From positions 1,116,001-1,180,000 of the forward strand of contig NZ_CP107796.1 in NCBI RefSeq assembly GCF_036345995.1: a stretch of 64,000 bases of DNA, in the 5' to 3' direction. Below are positions 1-11,591 of this stretch, piece after piece. Position 1 is the first letter of the stretch. Each line of letters begins with the position of its first letter. The translations under genes and the position numbers were made by a program. The notes beneath the pieces were generated by a model. The model had not been told where the DNA came from. It saw nothing but the letters and a program-made list of their open reading frames with translations, and searched no databases. The DNA is from Streptomyces sp. NBC_00557 (GTDB lineage: Bacteria; Actinomycetota; Actinomycetes; Streptomycetales; Streptomycetaceae).

Positions 1-54
1 GCCGCGTACGGCAGCGACCGCGACCAGGCCGAACTCGCCGAGGGCATCGTCTGA
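1..54 (+). CDS. C-terminal fragment of an unidentified protein
   Basis: The window opens inside an open frame that ends at a TGA and encodes 17 residues (ending AELAEGIV). A strong hairpin follows 17 bases later, as expected for the end of a real gene. Too little is present to assign a family. The 184 bases between this stop and the next gene hold the hairpin and the upstream region of the channel gene. A possible 17-codon ORF (GTG at 189) whose stop overlaps the GTG at 239 also lies there; I do not call it as a gene. Confidence 0.5.
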   Translation, partial: AAYGSDRDQAELAEGIV

Positions 55-70
55 TCCGGCTGTCCGAAGG

Positions 71-96
71 ACACCGGTCCGGGTACGGACCGGTGT
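71..96 (+). terminator. Rho-independent-type hairpin after the first gene
   Basis: ACACCGGTCCG at 71-81 pairs perfectly with CGGACCGGTGT at 86-96 around the loop GGTA. There is no T-run, which is usual for Streptomyces terminators. It most likely ends transcription of the upstream partial gene before the channel gene promoter. Confidence 0.75.
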
Positions 97-238
97 TCCG
101 GATACGGCAGGATGAACGGTCGCGCCGGTCACCGGAGTTCTCCCGGCCCGGCGCGATCGCACATTCCGCACATCGAGCAGGTGACACCGTGACGAGACTT
201 CACAACTCCGCAGCTGCGGCCCGCCCCGGAGGTGACCG

Positions 239-1330
239 GTGAACCGCGCGCTGACCCTGGACGACCTCGTCGTCGCCGGCATCTCCGTCGCGGCGGGCCT
301 GCTGCTCGCCTTCTGCTCCCGCACCTTGCTGCGCTGGCTCGCGAAACACGCCAAGCGGACCCGCTGGAGCGGGGACGACGTCATCGTGGACGCGCTGCGC
401 TCGGTCGTCCCCTGGGCGGCGATCGCGGGCGGCGCGGCGGCGGCCGCGGTGGTGCTGCCGCTGACCCGCACGGTGCAGCACCACGTCGACCAGGCCCTTC
501 AGGTGTGGCTGATCCTCGTGGTGACGCTGTCCGCGGCCCGGGTGATCGCCGGCCTGGTCAGCACGGTCACCCAGTCCCGCTCGGGCGTGGCGGGCTCGGC
601 GACGATCTTCGTGAACATCACGCGGGTGCTGGTCCTGGCGATCGGCTTCCTGGTGGTCCTGCAGACCCTCGGCATCTCGATCGCGCCCCTGCTGACCGCC
701 CTGGGCGTCGGCGGTCTGGCGGTCGCCCTCGCCCTCCAGGACACCCTCGCCAACCTGTTCGCGGGCATCCACATCCTCGCCTCCAAGACCGTCCAGCCGG
801 GCGACTACATCCGCCTCGGCACCGGCGAGGAGGGATACGTCGTCGACATCAACTGGCGCCAGACGACGGTCCGCCAGCTGTCCAACAACCTGGTGGTCAT
901 CCCCAACGGCCAGCTCGCCAAGGCCAACATGACCAACTACACGCACCCCGAGCAGCGGCTCACCGTGCTGGTGCAGGCGGGAGTGGGCTACGACGCCGAC
1001 CTGGAGCACGTGGAGAGGGTCACGGCGGAGGTCGTCGCGCAGACCATGCGCGAGGTCGAGGGCGCCGTCCCCGACCACGAGCCCGCCATCCGCTTCCACA
1101 CCTTCGGCGACTCCCGGATCGGCTTCACGGTGATCCTCGGCGTCGGCGAGTTCAGCGACCAGTACCGCATCAAGCACGAGTTCATCAAGCGCCTGCACCG
1201 CCGCTACCGCGAGGAGGGCATCTCCATCCCGGCCCCCACCCGCACGGTGGCGCTGCAGCAGGGCGCGGTGACGATCCCGCAGCAGCGCGCCGGTCAGGAG
1301 CGGACGCCGGGGGCCACACCGGCCCCGTAG
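239..1330 (+). CDS. Mechanosensitive ion channel family protein (MscS type)
   Basis: A 363-aa integral membrane protein of the small-conductance mechanosensitive channel family, which releases solutes under hypo-osmotic stress. About five hydrophobic segments lie at residues 5-25, 57-78, 84-105, 118-145 and 150-165. The last is the glycine/alanine-rich pore helix, leading into the LQDTLANLFAGIHIL and QPGDYIRL motifs that join the pore to the beta domain. A soluble MscS beta/alpha-beta cytoplasmic domain follows (NLVVIPNGQLAKANMTNYT). The GTG at 239 is chosen because GGAGG at 228-232 sits at correct spacing; a GTG at 232 is in another frame. Length is typical for actinobacterial MscS-like proteins. 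Gating properties cannot be inferred. Confidence 0.9.
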   Translation: MNRALTLDDLVVAGISVAAGLLLAFCSRTLLRWLAKHAKRTRWSGDDVIVDALRSVVPWAAIAGGAAAAAVVLPLTRTVQHHVDQALQVWLILVVTLSAARVIAGLVSTVTQSRSGVAGSATIFVNITRVLVLAIGFLVVLQTLGISIAPLLTALGVGGLAVALALQDTLANLFAGIHILASKTVQPGDYIRLGTGEEGYVVDINWRQTTVRQLSNNLVVIPNGQLAKANMTNYTHPEQRLTVLVQAGVGYDADLEHVERVTAEVVAQTMREVEGAVPDHEPAIRFHTFGDSRIGFTVILGVGEFSDQYRIKHEFIKRLHRRYREEGISIPAPTRTVALQQGAVTIPQQRAGQERTPGATPAP

Positions 1331-1353
1331 CCGCACGCTACGCTCGAAGCGGT

Positions 1354-4135
<2,782 letters not shown>

Positions 4136-4182
4136 CCCCGGCGCGGGCCGCCACGGCGCCCGAGCCATCCGCGTGAGCGCTC

Positions 4183-4217
4183 CTCCGCCCCGGCCGGCCA
4201 CCCCGGCCGGGGCGGAG
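4183..4217 (+). terminator. icd terminator hairpin
   Basis: A perfect 15-bp stem (CTCCGCCCCGGCCGG at 4183-4197 with its complement at 4203-4217) closes a 5-nt loop about 48 bases after the icd stop codon. No T-run follows. Confidence 0.85.
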
Positions 4218-4254
4218 CCGTGTCCGTACCGCCGACCCTCTCCCGGAGCCGCCC

Positions 4255-5043
4255 GTGCCCTCCTTCGACCTGCTGCCCGGTGATCCCGGCTCGCCCGTGC
4301 TGCTGCACGTGCCGCACTCCGCGCGGACCGTCCCGGCAGACGTGCGGGCCGGGATCGTGCTGGACGACAGCGCGCTGGAGCGGGAGCTGGACCACATCAC
4401 CGACGCGCACACCGCCGAACTCGCCGAGCGGGCCGCCGAACTGGCCCGGGTCAGGCCCTGGCGGTTCGTGAACCGGCTGTCCCGGCTCGTCGTGGATCCC
4501 GAGCGGTTCCCCGACGAGCGGGAGGAGATGGCGGCCGTCGGCATGGGCGCCGTGTACACGCGGACCACGCACCGGGGCGAGCTGCGGCCCGCGGACACCG
4601 ACCCGGAGCCGCTGCTGGCGCGGTACTTCCGGCCGTACGCGCGCGCCATGGCCGAGGCGGTCGCCGGGCGGCTGGCCGCGACCGGCCGGGCCGTGATCAT
4701 CGACGTGCACTCCTATCCCACCGAGCCGCTGCCCTACGAACTGCACGGCGCCGGCCCGCGCCCGCCGGTGTGCCTGGGCACGGACGCCTTCCACACCCCG
4801 GCGTGGCTCGCCGAAGCGGCCCGCGCGGCGTTCGCGGACACCGGGGGGACCGGCCTGGACAGCCCGTTCGCCGGGACCTACGTGCCGCTGGAGTTCCACG
4901 GCGCCGACGCCCGGGTCGCCGCCGTGATGGTGGAGATCAGGCGGGACACCTACATGACCGAGCCGGGCGGGGCCGCGGGCCCCGGCCTGGACCGCCTGGC
5001 CGGCCGGCTGGCCGCACTGGCCGACGCGGCCGCCCCCCGGTAG
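4255..5043 (+). CDS. N-formylglutamate amidohydrolase family protein
   Basis: A 262-aa cytosolic hydrolase of the N-formylglutamate deformylase family (HutG type), which hydrolyses N-formyl-L-glutamate, the last step of one histidine degradation route. Visible motifs are LLHVPHSAR near the N-terminus, RFVNRLSRLVVDPERF, the metal-ligand-like VIIDVHSYPTEPLPYE near residue 150, and VMVEIRRDTYM near the C-terminus. The GTG start has GGAG eight bases upstream. No other hut gene is nearby, so another N-formyl amino acid substrate is possible. Confidence 0.85.
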   Translation: MPSFDLLPGDPGSPVLLHVPHSARTVPADVRAGIVLDDSALERELDHITDAHTAELAERAAELARVRPWRFVNRLSRLVVDPERFPDEREEMAAVGMGAVYTRTTHRGELRPADTDPEPLLARYFRPYARAMAEAVAGRLAATGRAVIIDVHSYPTEPLPYELHGAGPRPPVCLGTDAFHTPAWLAEAARAAFADTGGTGLDSPFAGTYVPLEFHGADARVAAVMVEIRRDTYMTEPGGAAGPGLDRLAGRLAALADAAAPR

Positions 5044-5112
5044 GCGCACACGGCCCCCCACCTGGCCTACGCCCGCAGGACAGCCGCCGGCGCCCGTACC
5101 AAGGTGGTGCGC

Positions 5113-6333
5113 ATGACCGAGGAGATCACGCTCACCGGCCAGACCCCGCCCGTACGGGACTGGCCCACACCCGACCTGGACGGGACGGACTTCGACCCGG
5201 TGCTCGCCGGCCTGATGCGCGAGGGTCCGCTGACCCGGATCCGGCTGCCGTTCGGCGAGGGCTGGGCGTGGCTGGCGACCCGCTACGACGACGTCAAGCG
5301 GATCACCAACGACCCGCGGTTCAGCCGCACCGAGGTGACACGGCGTCAGGTGACCCGTATGGCACCGAACTTCGCACCCCGCCCGGGCTCGCTCGCCTGG
5401 GCCGACCAGCCCGACCACAACCGGCTGCGCAAGCCGGTCGCCGGCGCCTTCACGGTGAGCGCCATGAAACGGCTGCGGCCCCGCGCGCAGGAGATCCTGG
5501 ACGAGCTGATGGACGGCGTCGTACGCGACGGGCCGCCGGCCGACCTGGTCGAGCGGGTGCTGGAGCCGTTCCCGCTGAGCGTCGTCAGCGAGGTGATGGG
5601 CGTGCCCGCCGCCGACCGGGCGCAGGTGCACGCCTGGACCCGGGAGATCATCTCCACCAACGGGGCCGAGGCGGCCGGCCGGGCCAAGGACGGCCTGTAC
5701 GGGTGGATCAGGACGATCGTCCGGGCCCGTTCCGACGGCCGGGGCGAGGACGTGTACTCCATGCTCGGCGGGGCCGTGGCGCGCGGCGAGATCAGCGAGG
5801 AGGAGGCCGTCGGGCTGGCCGGTCCGCTGCAGATCGGCGGCGAGGCCGTCACGCACAACTGCGGGCAGATGCTGTACCTGTTGCTGACCCGGCCGGAGCT
5901 GATGGAGCGGATGCTGACGCATCCCGAGGCGCGCGGCCCCGTGCTGGACGAGCTGCTGCGGTGGATCCCGCACCGCAGTTCGGTCGGGCTCGCCCGGATC
6001 GCGCTGGAGGACGTGGAGATCGCCGGGCAGCGGATCGCCGCGGGCGAGCCGGTGTACGTCTCCTACCTCGCCGCCAACCGGGACCCGGCCGTCTTCCCCG
6101 ACCCGGACCGCATCGACCCCGACCGCGATCCGAACCCGCACGTGGCGTTCGGCAACGGCCCGCACTTCTGCACCGGCACGCTGCTGGCCCGGCTGCAGAC
6201 CGAGCTGCTGGTGGACACCCTGCTGGACCGGCTGCCCGGGCTGCGGCTCGCGGTGCCGGCCGAAGAGGTGCGCTGGCGGCACCGGACGATGATCCGCGGC
6301 CCGCGGTCGCTGCCGGTGACCTGGGTCCGCTGA
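5113..6333 (+). CDS. Cytochrome P450
   Basis: A 406-aa soluble bacterial P450 monooxygenase. The heme-ligand loop FGNGPHFCTG (Cys about residue 353), the K-helix ExxR as ELLR (280-283), and the I-helix IGGEAVTHN (241-249) are all present. The general layout resembles actinobacterial CYP105/107-like enzymes. ATG 5113 is preferred over GTG 5104 because AAGG at 5101-5104 gives normal spacing. No ferredoxin or ferredoxin reductase gene is adjacent, so electrons must come from partners elsewhere. The substrate cannot be deduced. It stands alone between icd-side genes and the convergent sigma-factor operon. Confidence 0.93.
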   Translation: MTEEITLTGQTPPVRDWPTPDLDGTDFDPVLAGLMREGPLTRIRLPFGEGWAWLATRYDDVKRITNDPRFSRTEVTRRQVTRMAPNFAPRPGSLAWADQPDHNRLRKPVAGAFTVSAMKRLRPRAQEILDELMDGVVRDGPPADLVERVLEPFPLSVVSEVMGVPAADRAQVHAWTREIISTNGAEAAGRAKDGLYGWIRTIVRARSDGRGEDVYSMLGGAVARGEISEEEAVGLAGPLQIGGEAVTHNCGQMLYLLLTRPELMERMLTHPEARGPVLDELLRWIPHRSSVGLARIALEDVEIAGQRIAAGEPVYVSYLAANRDPAVFPDPDRIDPDRDPNPHVAFGNGPHFCTGTLLARLQTELLVDTLLDRLPGLRLAVPAEEVRWRHRTMIRGPRSLPVTWVR

Positions 6334-6343
6334 GCGGGTCCGC

Positions 6344-6360
6344 GGGCGCTCACAGCGCCC
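6344..6360. terminator. Hairpin between convergent genes
   Basis: GGGCGCT at 6344-6350 and AGCGCCC at 6354-6360 form a 7-bp stem with a 3-nt loop. It lies between the P450 stop and the stop of the convergent 159-aa gene, so it may serve both directions. Confidence 0.5.
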
Positions 6361-6363
6361 GGG

Positions 6364-6843
6364 TCACGCCCGCAGCCACTCCGTGACGATCACCTCCGTG
6401 CCGGTCCGCAGCCTGAGGGCGAACGGGCCGGCCGGCGGGATGTCGCTGGTGAAGCGGCCGAGCGTGTCGACGGGGACCGGGCGGGCGGTCCGCGGGCCGT
6501 CGAGCACCTCGATGTGCGCGGACCCGGGCGGCAGCACCTGGCCGATCATCCCGTCCTCGGTGACCTCGACGTCGACGGTGACCTCGCCGGCGCTGAACGT
6601 CAGCATCCGCGGCGCGTCCGTCACGCCCCTGACCGGCAGCGCGTCCACCAGCGAGTCGAAGGTCAGCTCGGCGATCCGCGCGTCCAGGTCGTGCAACGCG
6701 TAGGCGTCCAGCGCCAGTTGGCGCAGGGCCTCCGGGACCGGGTCGAGGACCGCGGCCGCCTGGCGCAGCTCCCGCTCCAGCAGGGCGTCCGCCCGCTCCC
6801 CGTCCACCGGGCCCGTCTGAGGGAACCGTTCGTCCTCGTTCAC
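6364..6843 (-). CDS. Conserved hypothetical protein coupled to the sigma factor
   Basis: A 159-aa soluble protein I do not recognise. Residues 10-75 read as amphipathic helices (ADALLERELRQAAAVL, ALRQLALDAYALHDLDARI). Residues 80-159 read as a beta-rich sandwich-like domain (TVDVEVTEDGMIGQVL, ARPVPVDTLGRFTSDIP, TEVIVTEWLRA). There is no signal peptide, membrane segment or zinc-binding HxxxCxxC motif, so it is not a classic ZAS anti-sigma factor. Its GTG start overlaps the sigma factor stop as GTGA, which implies translational coupling and matched amounts. It could be a sigma partner, an anti-sigma factor or a target of one of the neighbouring proteases; this is inference from position. Confidence 0.75.
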   Translation of the reverse strand: MNEDERFPQTGPVDGERADALLERELRQAAAVLDPVPEALRQLALDAYALHDLDARIAELTFDSLVDALPVRGVTDAPRMLTFSAGEVTVDVEVTEDGMIGQVLPPGSAHIEVLDGPRTARPVPVDTLGRFTSDIPPAGPFALRLRTGTEVIVTEWLRA

Positions 6844-7415
6844 GCCGCACCCCGTGCGTCCATCCGGTCCCGCAGCCGGCGCAGACAGCGCTGGCGCAGG
6901 GGGCCGATGCTGCCGACCGCGATGCCGAGCGCGGCCGAGATCTCTCCGTAGCTGGGCGGCGGGGAGGACACGAGCACGCGCAGCAACTGCCGGCAGCGCT
7001 CCCCCAGTCCGTCCAGCTCCTGCCAGAGGCGGCGGACCCGCTCGGCCCGGTCCGCCTCGTCCTCCGACTCGATCAGCGACTCCTCGGGGGTCCGGTCGTC
7101 GCTGGCCCGGTCCAGCACCCGCGGGTCGTCGGTCAGGGTCAGCCGGGTCAGGCTCTTGAGCACCTTCAGGCACTCGTGGCGGGCCGTGCTGGCCAGCCAG
7201 GAACCGGCCTTGTCGGGTTCGCGGATGCGGCCCAGGTGCTGGGCGAAGCGGAACCACACGGTCTGGTAGACCTCGTGCCCGTCGGCCTCGGAGAGCCGGT
7301 GCGCGCGCACCACCGACCACACCAGCGGACTCATCCCTTCCACCAGCGCCTTCCAGGCCGCGGCGTCCCCGTCGACGGCGGACCGGACGAGCGCGCCGAC
7401 CTCTGTTCGGTCCAC
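6840..7415 (-). CDS. RNA polymerase sigma factor, ECF-like (sigma-70 family)
   Basis: A 191-aa sigma factor. Region 2 spans roughly residues 8-80 (VYQTVWFRFAQHLGRI, GSWLASTARHECLKVLKS). A charged linker contains TPEESLIESEDEADRAE. Region 4 lies near residues 125-185 (CRQLLRVL, SYGEISAALGIAVGSIGPLRQR). The GTG at 7415 follows AGGGGTGGAG; the in-frame ATG 12 bases upstream has no such site. It is the first gene of a two-gene unit with the 159-aa protein, and lies directly downstream of the minus-strand subtilase gene. Its target promoters are not evident, and there is no SnoaL or zinc anti-sigma partner. Confidence 0.9.
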   Translation of the reverse strand: MDRTEVGALVRSAVDGDAAAWKALVEGMSPLVWSVVRAHRLSEADGHEVYQTVWFRFAQHLGRIREPDKAGSWLASTARHECLKVLKSLTRLTLTDDPRVLDRASDDRTPEESLIESEDEADRAERVRRLWQELDGLGERCRQLLRVLVSSPPPSYGEISAALGIAVGSIGPLRQRCLRRLRDRMDARGAA

Positions 7416-7474
7416 GGCTCCACCCCTCATGTACGGCACGTCATGGTACGCCGTGGGGCGGAGGGTTCCCGGCC

Positions 7475-8899
7475 TCATGCGGGCACGGCCGGGGCCACGA
7501 CCGGAACCGGGCGCCAGGTGGGCGGCCGGAGCGCCGGGACGCGCGCCCCGCGCACCTCGGCGGTGTCGGTGGTGCCCGCGAGCAGCCGGGTGAGCGCCGT
7601 GCGCGGATCGCGCTCCGCGTGCGCCGTCATCCGGGCGGCGACGAGGCCGGCGGCGACCGGTGTGGCGAAGGAGGTACCGCTCCACTGGGCGAGGCCGTCG
7701 AACATCACCTGGTCCGGCTTGGCGCCGGTGCTCTCCCGGCCCTCGCTGAGCACACCGGTGTGGCGCGGGAACCGGCAGGTGCACGCATAGTCGTAGCCGA
7801 ACCGGCAGGCGTCGTAGGTGGAGTGCTGGTAGACGTACGGCACGGGCGTGCCGAAGCCGGTGAGGGCGCTGGTGAGACGCTCGCCGGGGGCGAAGACCCG
7901 CACCCAGGGCCCGTGGTTGCTGAAGCAGGCCTCGCCGTCGCCGTCCGCGCGCAGCGCGCCGACCGACAGCACGCTGTCGCCGTACTCGGGCAGGGCGGCG
8001 TAGGCGGCGGGCCAGAACGGCGTGTCACTGGCGTTGTTGCCGGCCGCGGCCACCAGCAGGGTGCGCTGCTCGCGCAGTTCGCGCATGAACGCCTCCAGGC
8101 CGAGGAGGCCGTCGCCGCCCTCGGTGGTGGTGCCCGCGGAGAGGCTGATGATGTCGGGCCAGCCGCCCTGGTCGACCGCTTCGAAGAGCCGGGCGCCGAA
8201 CTCGGACTCCAGGACGGCCCCGGCGTCGTTCAGGGTGCCGCGCACGGTGATCGCGGTGCCCGGCGCGACGGCCGCGAGGATCCCCGCGATGAACGTGCCG
8301 TGGCCGGCGTACGGACGCAGCACCCCGTCGGCGTCGGTCTCGGCCGCCTCGGGGTCGCCCGTGGTGCGGGCGAGCAGCGGGTAGGAGCCGTGGTCGTGGA
8401 CCAGCCCGGTGTCGATCACGAGGACGCGGGCGGCGCCGTCCGCGTCGTCACCGCCCTCGGCGGCGGCCGGGTTGGCCGGCTGGGTGCGGGCGACCGGCAC
8501 CGGCTCGTCGCCGGGGCAGGCGTTGACCGCGATGTGCACCACGTGGTTGCGGCCGACCAGCCGGCGGCCCCGGCGGTCCTCGGCCTCCCGCAGGGCGCGC
8601 AGCGCGTGCGGCACGGCGTCGTCGCCGGCGGCCGGGTCGCCGACGCGGATGCGGGTGACGCCGGTGCGGCCGGTCTGCGGGCCGTCGCGCCGGACGTGGT
8701 CCGGGACCAGGCCGTCGGTCGCGGTGAAGTGGGCGCGCACGGTGTCCTCGACGACGCGGGCCTCCTCGCCGTCCCGGGCCAGGACGACCCCCTTCTCGTA
8801 CAGGAAGTGGGCGTCCTCGTCCGGGCCCATGGCCAGGGAGACGTCCGGCATCGAGCGCTGGATGTGCCGGAACTGCTCGTGGAACCGCTGTGGAGCCAT
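7475..8899 (-). CDS. S8 family (subtilisin-like) serine peptidase, apparently cytosolic
   Basis: A 474-aa subtilase with a complete catalytic set: Asp163 in VLVIDTGL, His200 in YAGHGTF, oxyanion Asn in AAGNN (about 288) and Ser410 in WSGTSFATP. No signal peptide or membrane anchor is present, so it should act inside the cell, unlike most Streptomyces subtilases. Residues 1-150 form a non-catalytic N-terminal domain. A Cys cluster (residues 365-375, YDACRFGYDYACTC) lies between the Asn and Ser motifs and could form a metal site. The ATG follows GGGGGAGG. It is divergent from the CHAT protease gene across about 76 bases and upstream of the sigma factor on the same strand. Confidence 0.9.
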   Translation of the reverse strand: MAPQRFHEQFRHIQRSMPDVSLAMGPDEDAHFLYEKGVVLARDGEEARVVEDTVRAHFTATDGLVPDHVRRDGPQTGRTGVTRIRVGDPAAGDDAVPHALRALREAEDRRGRRLVGRNHVVHIAVNACPGDEPVPVARTQPANPAAAEGGDDADGAARVLVIDTGLVHDHGSYPLLARTTGDPEAAETDADGVLRPYAGHGTFIAGILAAVAPGTAITVRGTLNDAGAVLESEFGARLFEAVDQGGWPDIISLSAGTTTEGGDGLLGLEAFMRELREQRTLLVAAAGNNASDTPFWPAAYAALPEYGDSVLSVGALRADGDGEACFSNHGPWVRVFAPGERLTSALTGFGTPVPYVYQHSTYDACRFGYDYACTCRFPRHTGVLSEGRESTGAKPDQVMFDGLAQWSGTSFATPVAAGLVAARMTAHAERDPRTALTRLLAGTTDTAEVRGARVPALRPPTWRPVPVVAPAVPA

Positions 8900-8975
8900 G
8901 ACCTGTCCTCCCCCTGACGACGGCGTTCGACAGTGAGAGCCGGGAGGCCGCCGTCTGATACAGGTGGCCACTACG

Positions 8976-11588
8976 ATGCGACACGTGACGGCGGGAAGCG
9001 ACTCGGTCCTCGAACTTCTGCCCCTGGTGTTCGCCGACCCGGGCGCGGCCCGATCCCGCGCGGAGCAGGTGCTGCGGGCCGCTCCGCCGCCGCTGCACGC
9101 GAGCGTCGCCCACCAGGTCCTCGGCATCTGGCAGCGGGACTTCGGCGACCTGCGGATCTCGCTGCGGCATCTGCGGCGGGCCCGGGACCTGGCCGCGCGC
9201 GCCGACTCGGCGGACCGCGAGGCGGATGTGCTCGCCACGCTCGGGGTCGCACTGGTGCACGCGGGGCGCACACGGCAGGGGCTCACCTCCTTCGAGCGCG
9301 GGGTGGCGCGGGGCAGCGGGCACACCCGCGCCCGGGTGCTGTTCCGGCGGGCGTACGTGTGGTGGGTGCTGGGGCGTCACCGGGAGGCGCTGGAGGACGT
9401 ACGCCGGGCGCTGCCCGTGCTGCGGCAGGCCGGCGACGACATCTGGACCGCGCGGGCGCTGACCCTGCGGGCCACCGTCCATCTCGCGCTCGGCGCGGTG
9501 GACCGGGCGGTCGCCGACTTCACGGCGGCGGAGCGGCTGTGGGACACCACCGGCCAGGAGCACGACAAGGCCGACGCGGTGGAGAGCCGCGGGCTCGCCG
9601 CGTTCCGCTCCGGTGACATCCCGGCGGCGCTGCGCCTGCTGGACGAGGCCGAGGAACGGTACGCCAAGCTCGGCACCCCCACCTACATGCTGTCGCTGCG
9701 CCGCTGCGAGGTGCTGATGGCGGCCGGACTCGCCCCGGAGGCGCTGGCCGAGGCGGACGCGACGATCGCGCTGCTGGACCGGATCGGCGGCCAGTCCACC
9801 CGGAAGGCCGAGCTGCTGCTGGCCGCCGCGCGGGCCGCCCGCTCGGCCCGGGACCCGGACACCGCCGCGGCCCGCGCCGCCGTCGCCGTACGGCTGTTCG
9901 CGGCGCAGCGTCGGCCGTGGTGGGAGACCCATGCCCGGCTGGTGCTCCTGGAGGCGCGGGCCGCGGCCGGGCGCCGCTCGGGGCGGCTGGTCGCGGACGC
10001 GGCGGCCGTCGCGGAGAAGCTGGCCTCGTTCGGCTCGCCGGCCGCACCGGAGGCGTCCCTGCTCGCGGGCCGGGTCGCGCTCGCACTGGGCCGGCCGGCC
10101 GAGGCCGAACGGCATCTGGCGGCGGCCGCGCGCAGCCGGTACGGCGGGCCGCCGCCGGCCCGGGTGACGGGCTGGGCGGCACAGGCCCTCAGGGCGCGCG
10201 CGGCCGGGTCCCGGCGGGGCGTGCTGGAGGCGTGCCGGCGCGGTCTGGACGTGCTCGACGACCACCGGACGACGCTCGGCGCCTCGGAGCTGCGGGCGCA
10301 CGCCACCGCGCAGGGCGCCGAACTGGCCGCGCTCGCCCAGGAGGTGAGCCTCGCCCACGGCTCACCGCGCCGGCTGCTGCAGTGGAGCGAGCGGTGGCGG
10401 GCGACCGTGCTGTCCGCGCCGCCCACCCGGCCGCCCGCCGACCCGGAGCTGCTCGGTGTGCTGACCGCCTACCGGGAGATCGCCGCCCGCGCCGAGGAGG
10501 CCCGGATGGAGGGCCGTCCGGTGCCGGCGCTGGAGCGCGAACAGCGGCGCCTGGAGCGGGAGATCCGCTCCCGCATCCACCGCATGCGCGGCTCGGCCCC
10601 GCACGAGGGCGACGGCTTCGACGTGGCCCGGCTGCTGGACCGGCTCGGCGAGGCGCGGCTGGTGGAACTCGCCGTGGTCGACGGGCGGGTGCACGTCCTG
10701 CTGTGCGGGCAGGGCCGGGTCCGGCGGTTCACCGGCGGCCCGCTCGCCCAGGCGGTCGCCGAGGCGGAGTACGTACAGGCCGGGCTGCGGCGCCTGGCAC
10801 ACCCCGGCGCCGAGGCCCGGCTGCCGCTGGTGGAGGCCGCCGGGCTGCGGCTGCAGGAGCTGCTGCTGGCCGGGGCGGCGGACCATCTCGGCCCGGGGCC
10901 CGTGGTGATCGTGCCGCCGGGGGCGCTGCACCGGGTGCCGTGGGCGCTGCTGCCCGCGCTGCGGGACCGGGTGCTCAGCGTCTCGCCGTCGGCGGGCAGC
11001 TGGCTGCGGGCCCGCGAGACCGAGCCGCCGCCGGGCGGCCGGCAGGTGCTGGTGCGCGGGCCGGGCCTCGCGACCGGCGGCGCGGAGGTGCCGGAACTGG
11101 CCGGCCGGTACGGCGCCGCGACGGTCCTCGAGGGCGACGACGCCCAGGTCCCGCGCGTGCTGGAGCACCTTGACGGCGCGGCGCTGGCGCACCTGGCGGC
11201 GCACGGCACGTTCCGCGCCGACAGCCCGCTGTTCTCCGCCCTGCGCATGGCCGACGGCCCGCTGATCGTGCACGACTTCGAACGGCTCGCCCGCAGCCCG
11301 TACCGGATCATCCTCTCCAGCTGCGACACCGCCCGCCTCGCCTCCGTCGGCGCCGACGAACTCCTCGGCCTGGTCACCGCGTTGCTGCCGCTGGGCACGG
11401 CCGGGGTGGTGGCGAGCAGCGCGCCGGTCAACGACGCGGCGGTGGTGCCGCTGATGCTCGCGCTCCACAAGGGCCTGGACGCGGGCCTGTCGCTGGCGGA
11501 GGCGCTCCGGGACGCCCGCACCGCCCTGCCGGGCGACTCCGTCCACCAGGCGACGGGCTGGGCGTTCGCGGCGTTCGGGGCCGCGTGA
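8976..11588 (+). CDS. Tetratricopeptide-type CHAT domain protein (caspase-like protease)
   Basis: An 870-aa soluble protein. Residues 1-400 are repeated helical hairpins of TPR type (for example GDLRISLRHLRRARDLAARADS, RALPVLRQAGDDIWTARAL). A linker with predicted coiled segments follows (residues 480-550). A C-terminal CHAT domain (about 600-870) carries the catalytic dyad His743 in AAHGTF and Cys783 in LSSCDT, plus the VIVPPGALHRVPWALL strand typical of the family. The start is uncertain: GTG 8964, ATG 8976 and GTG 8985 are in frame with weak ribosome-binding sites. A TGATAC-like -10 at 8956-8961 favours 8976 or 8985. Its target is unknown; the adjacent subtilase, sigma factor and LuxR regulator suggest one pathway. 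Confidence 0.88.
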   Translation: MRHVTAGSDSVLELLPLVFADPGAARSRAEQVLRAAPPPLHASVAHQVLGIWQRDFGDLRISLRHLRRARDLAARADSADREADVLATLGVALVHAGRTRQGLTSFERGVARGSGHTRARVLFRRAYVWWVLGRHREALEDVRRALPVLRQAGDDIWTARALTLRATVHLALGAVDRAVADFTAAERLWDTTGQEHDKADAVESRGLAAFRSGDIPAALRLLDEAEERYAKLGTPTYMLSLRRCEVLMAAGLAPEALAEADATIALLDRIGGQSTRKAELLLAAARAARSARDPDTAAARAAVAVRLFAAQRRPWWETHARLVLLEARAAAGRRSGRLVADAAAVAEKLASFGSPAAPEASLLAGRVALALGRPAEAERHLAAAARSRYGGPPPARVTGWAAQALRARAAGSRRGVLEACRRGLDVLDDHRTTLGASELRAHATAQGAELAALAQEVSLAHGSPRRLLQWSERWRATVLSAPPTRPPADPELLGVLTAYREIAARAEEARMEGRPVPALEREQRRLEREIRSRIHRMRGSAPHEGDGFDVARLLDRLGEARLVELAVVDGRVHVLLCGQGRVRRFTGGPLAQAVAEAEYVQAGLRRLAHPGAEARLPLVEAAGLRLQELLLAGAADHLGPGPVVIVPPGALHRVPWALLPALRDRVLSVSPSAGSWLRARETEPPPGGRQVLVRGPGLATGGAEVPELAGRYGAATVLEGDDAQVPRVLEHLDGAALAHLAAHGTFRADSPLFSALRMADGPLIVHDFERLARSPYRIILSSCDTARLASVGADELLGLVTALLPLGTAGVVASSAPVNDAAVVPLMLALHKGLDAGLSLAEALRDARTALPGDSVHQATGWAFAAFGAA

Positions 11589-11591
11589 GCC

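Noticed and set aside
189..242. A 17-codon ORF overlapping the MscS start
   Set aside because: The channel gene has its own strong GGAGG site, so coupling is unnecessary, and the peptide is too short to judge.
5113..6333. P450 as part of a secondary metabolite cluster
   Set aside because: No biosynthetic, ferredoxin or tailoring genes are adjacent.
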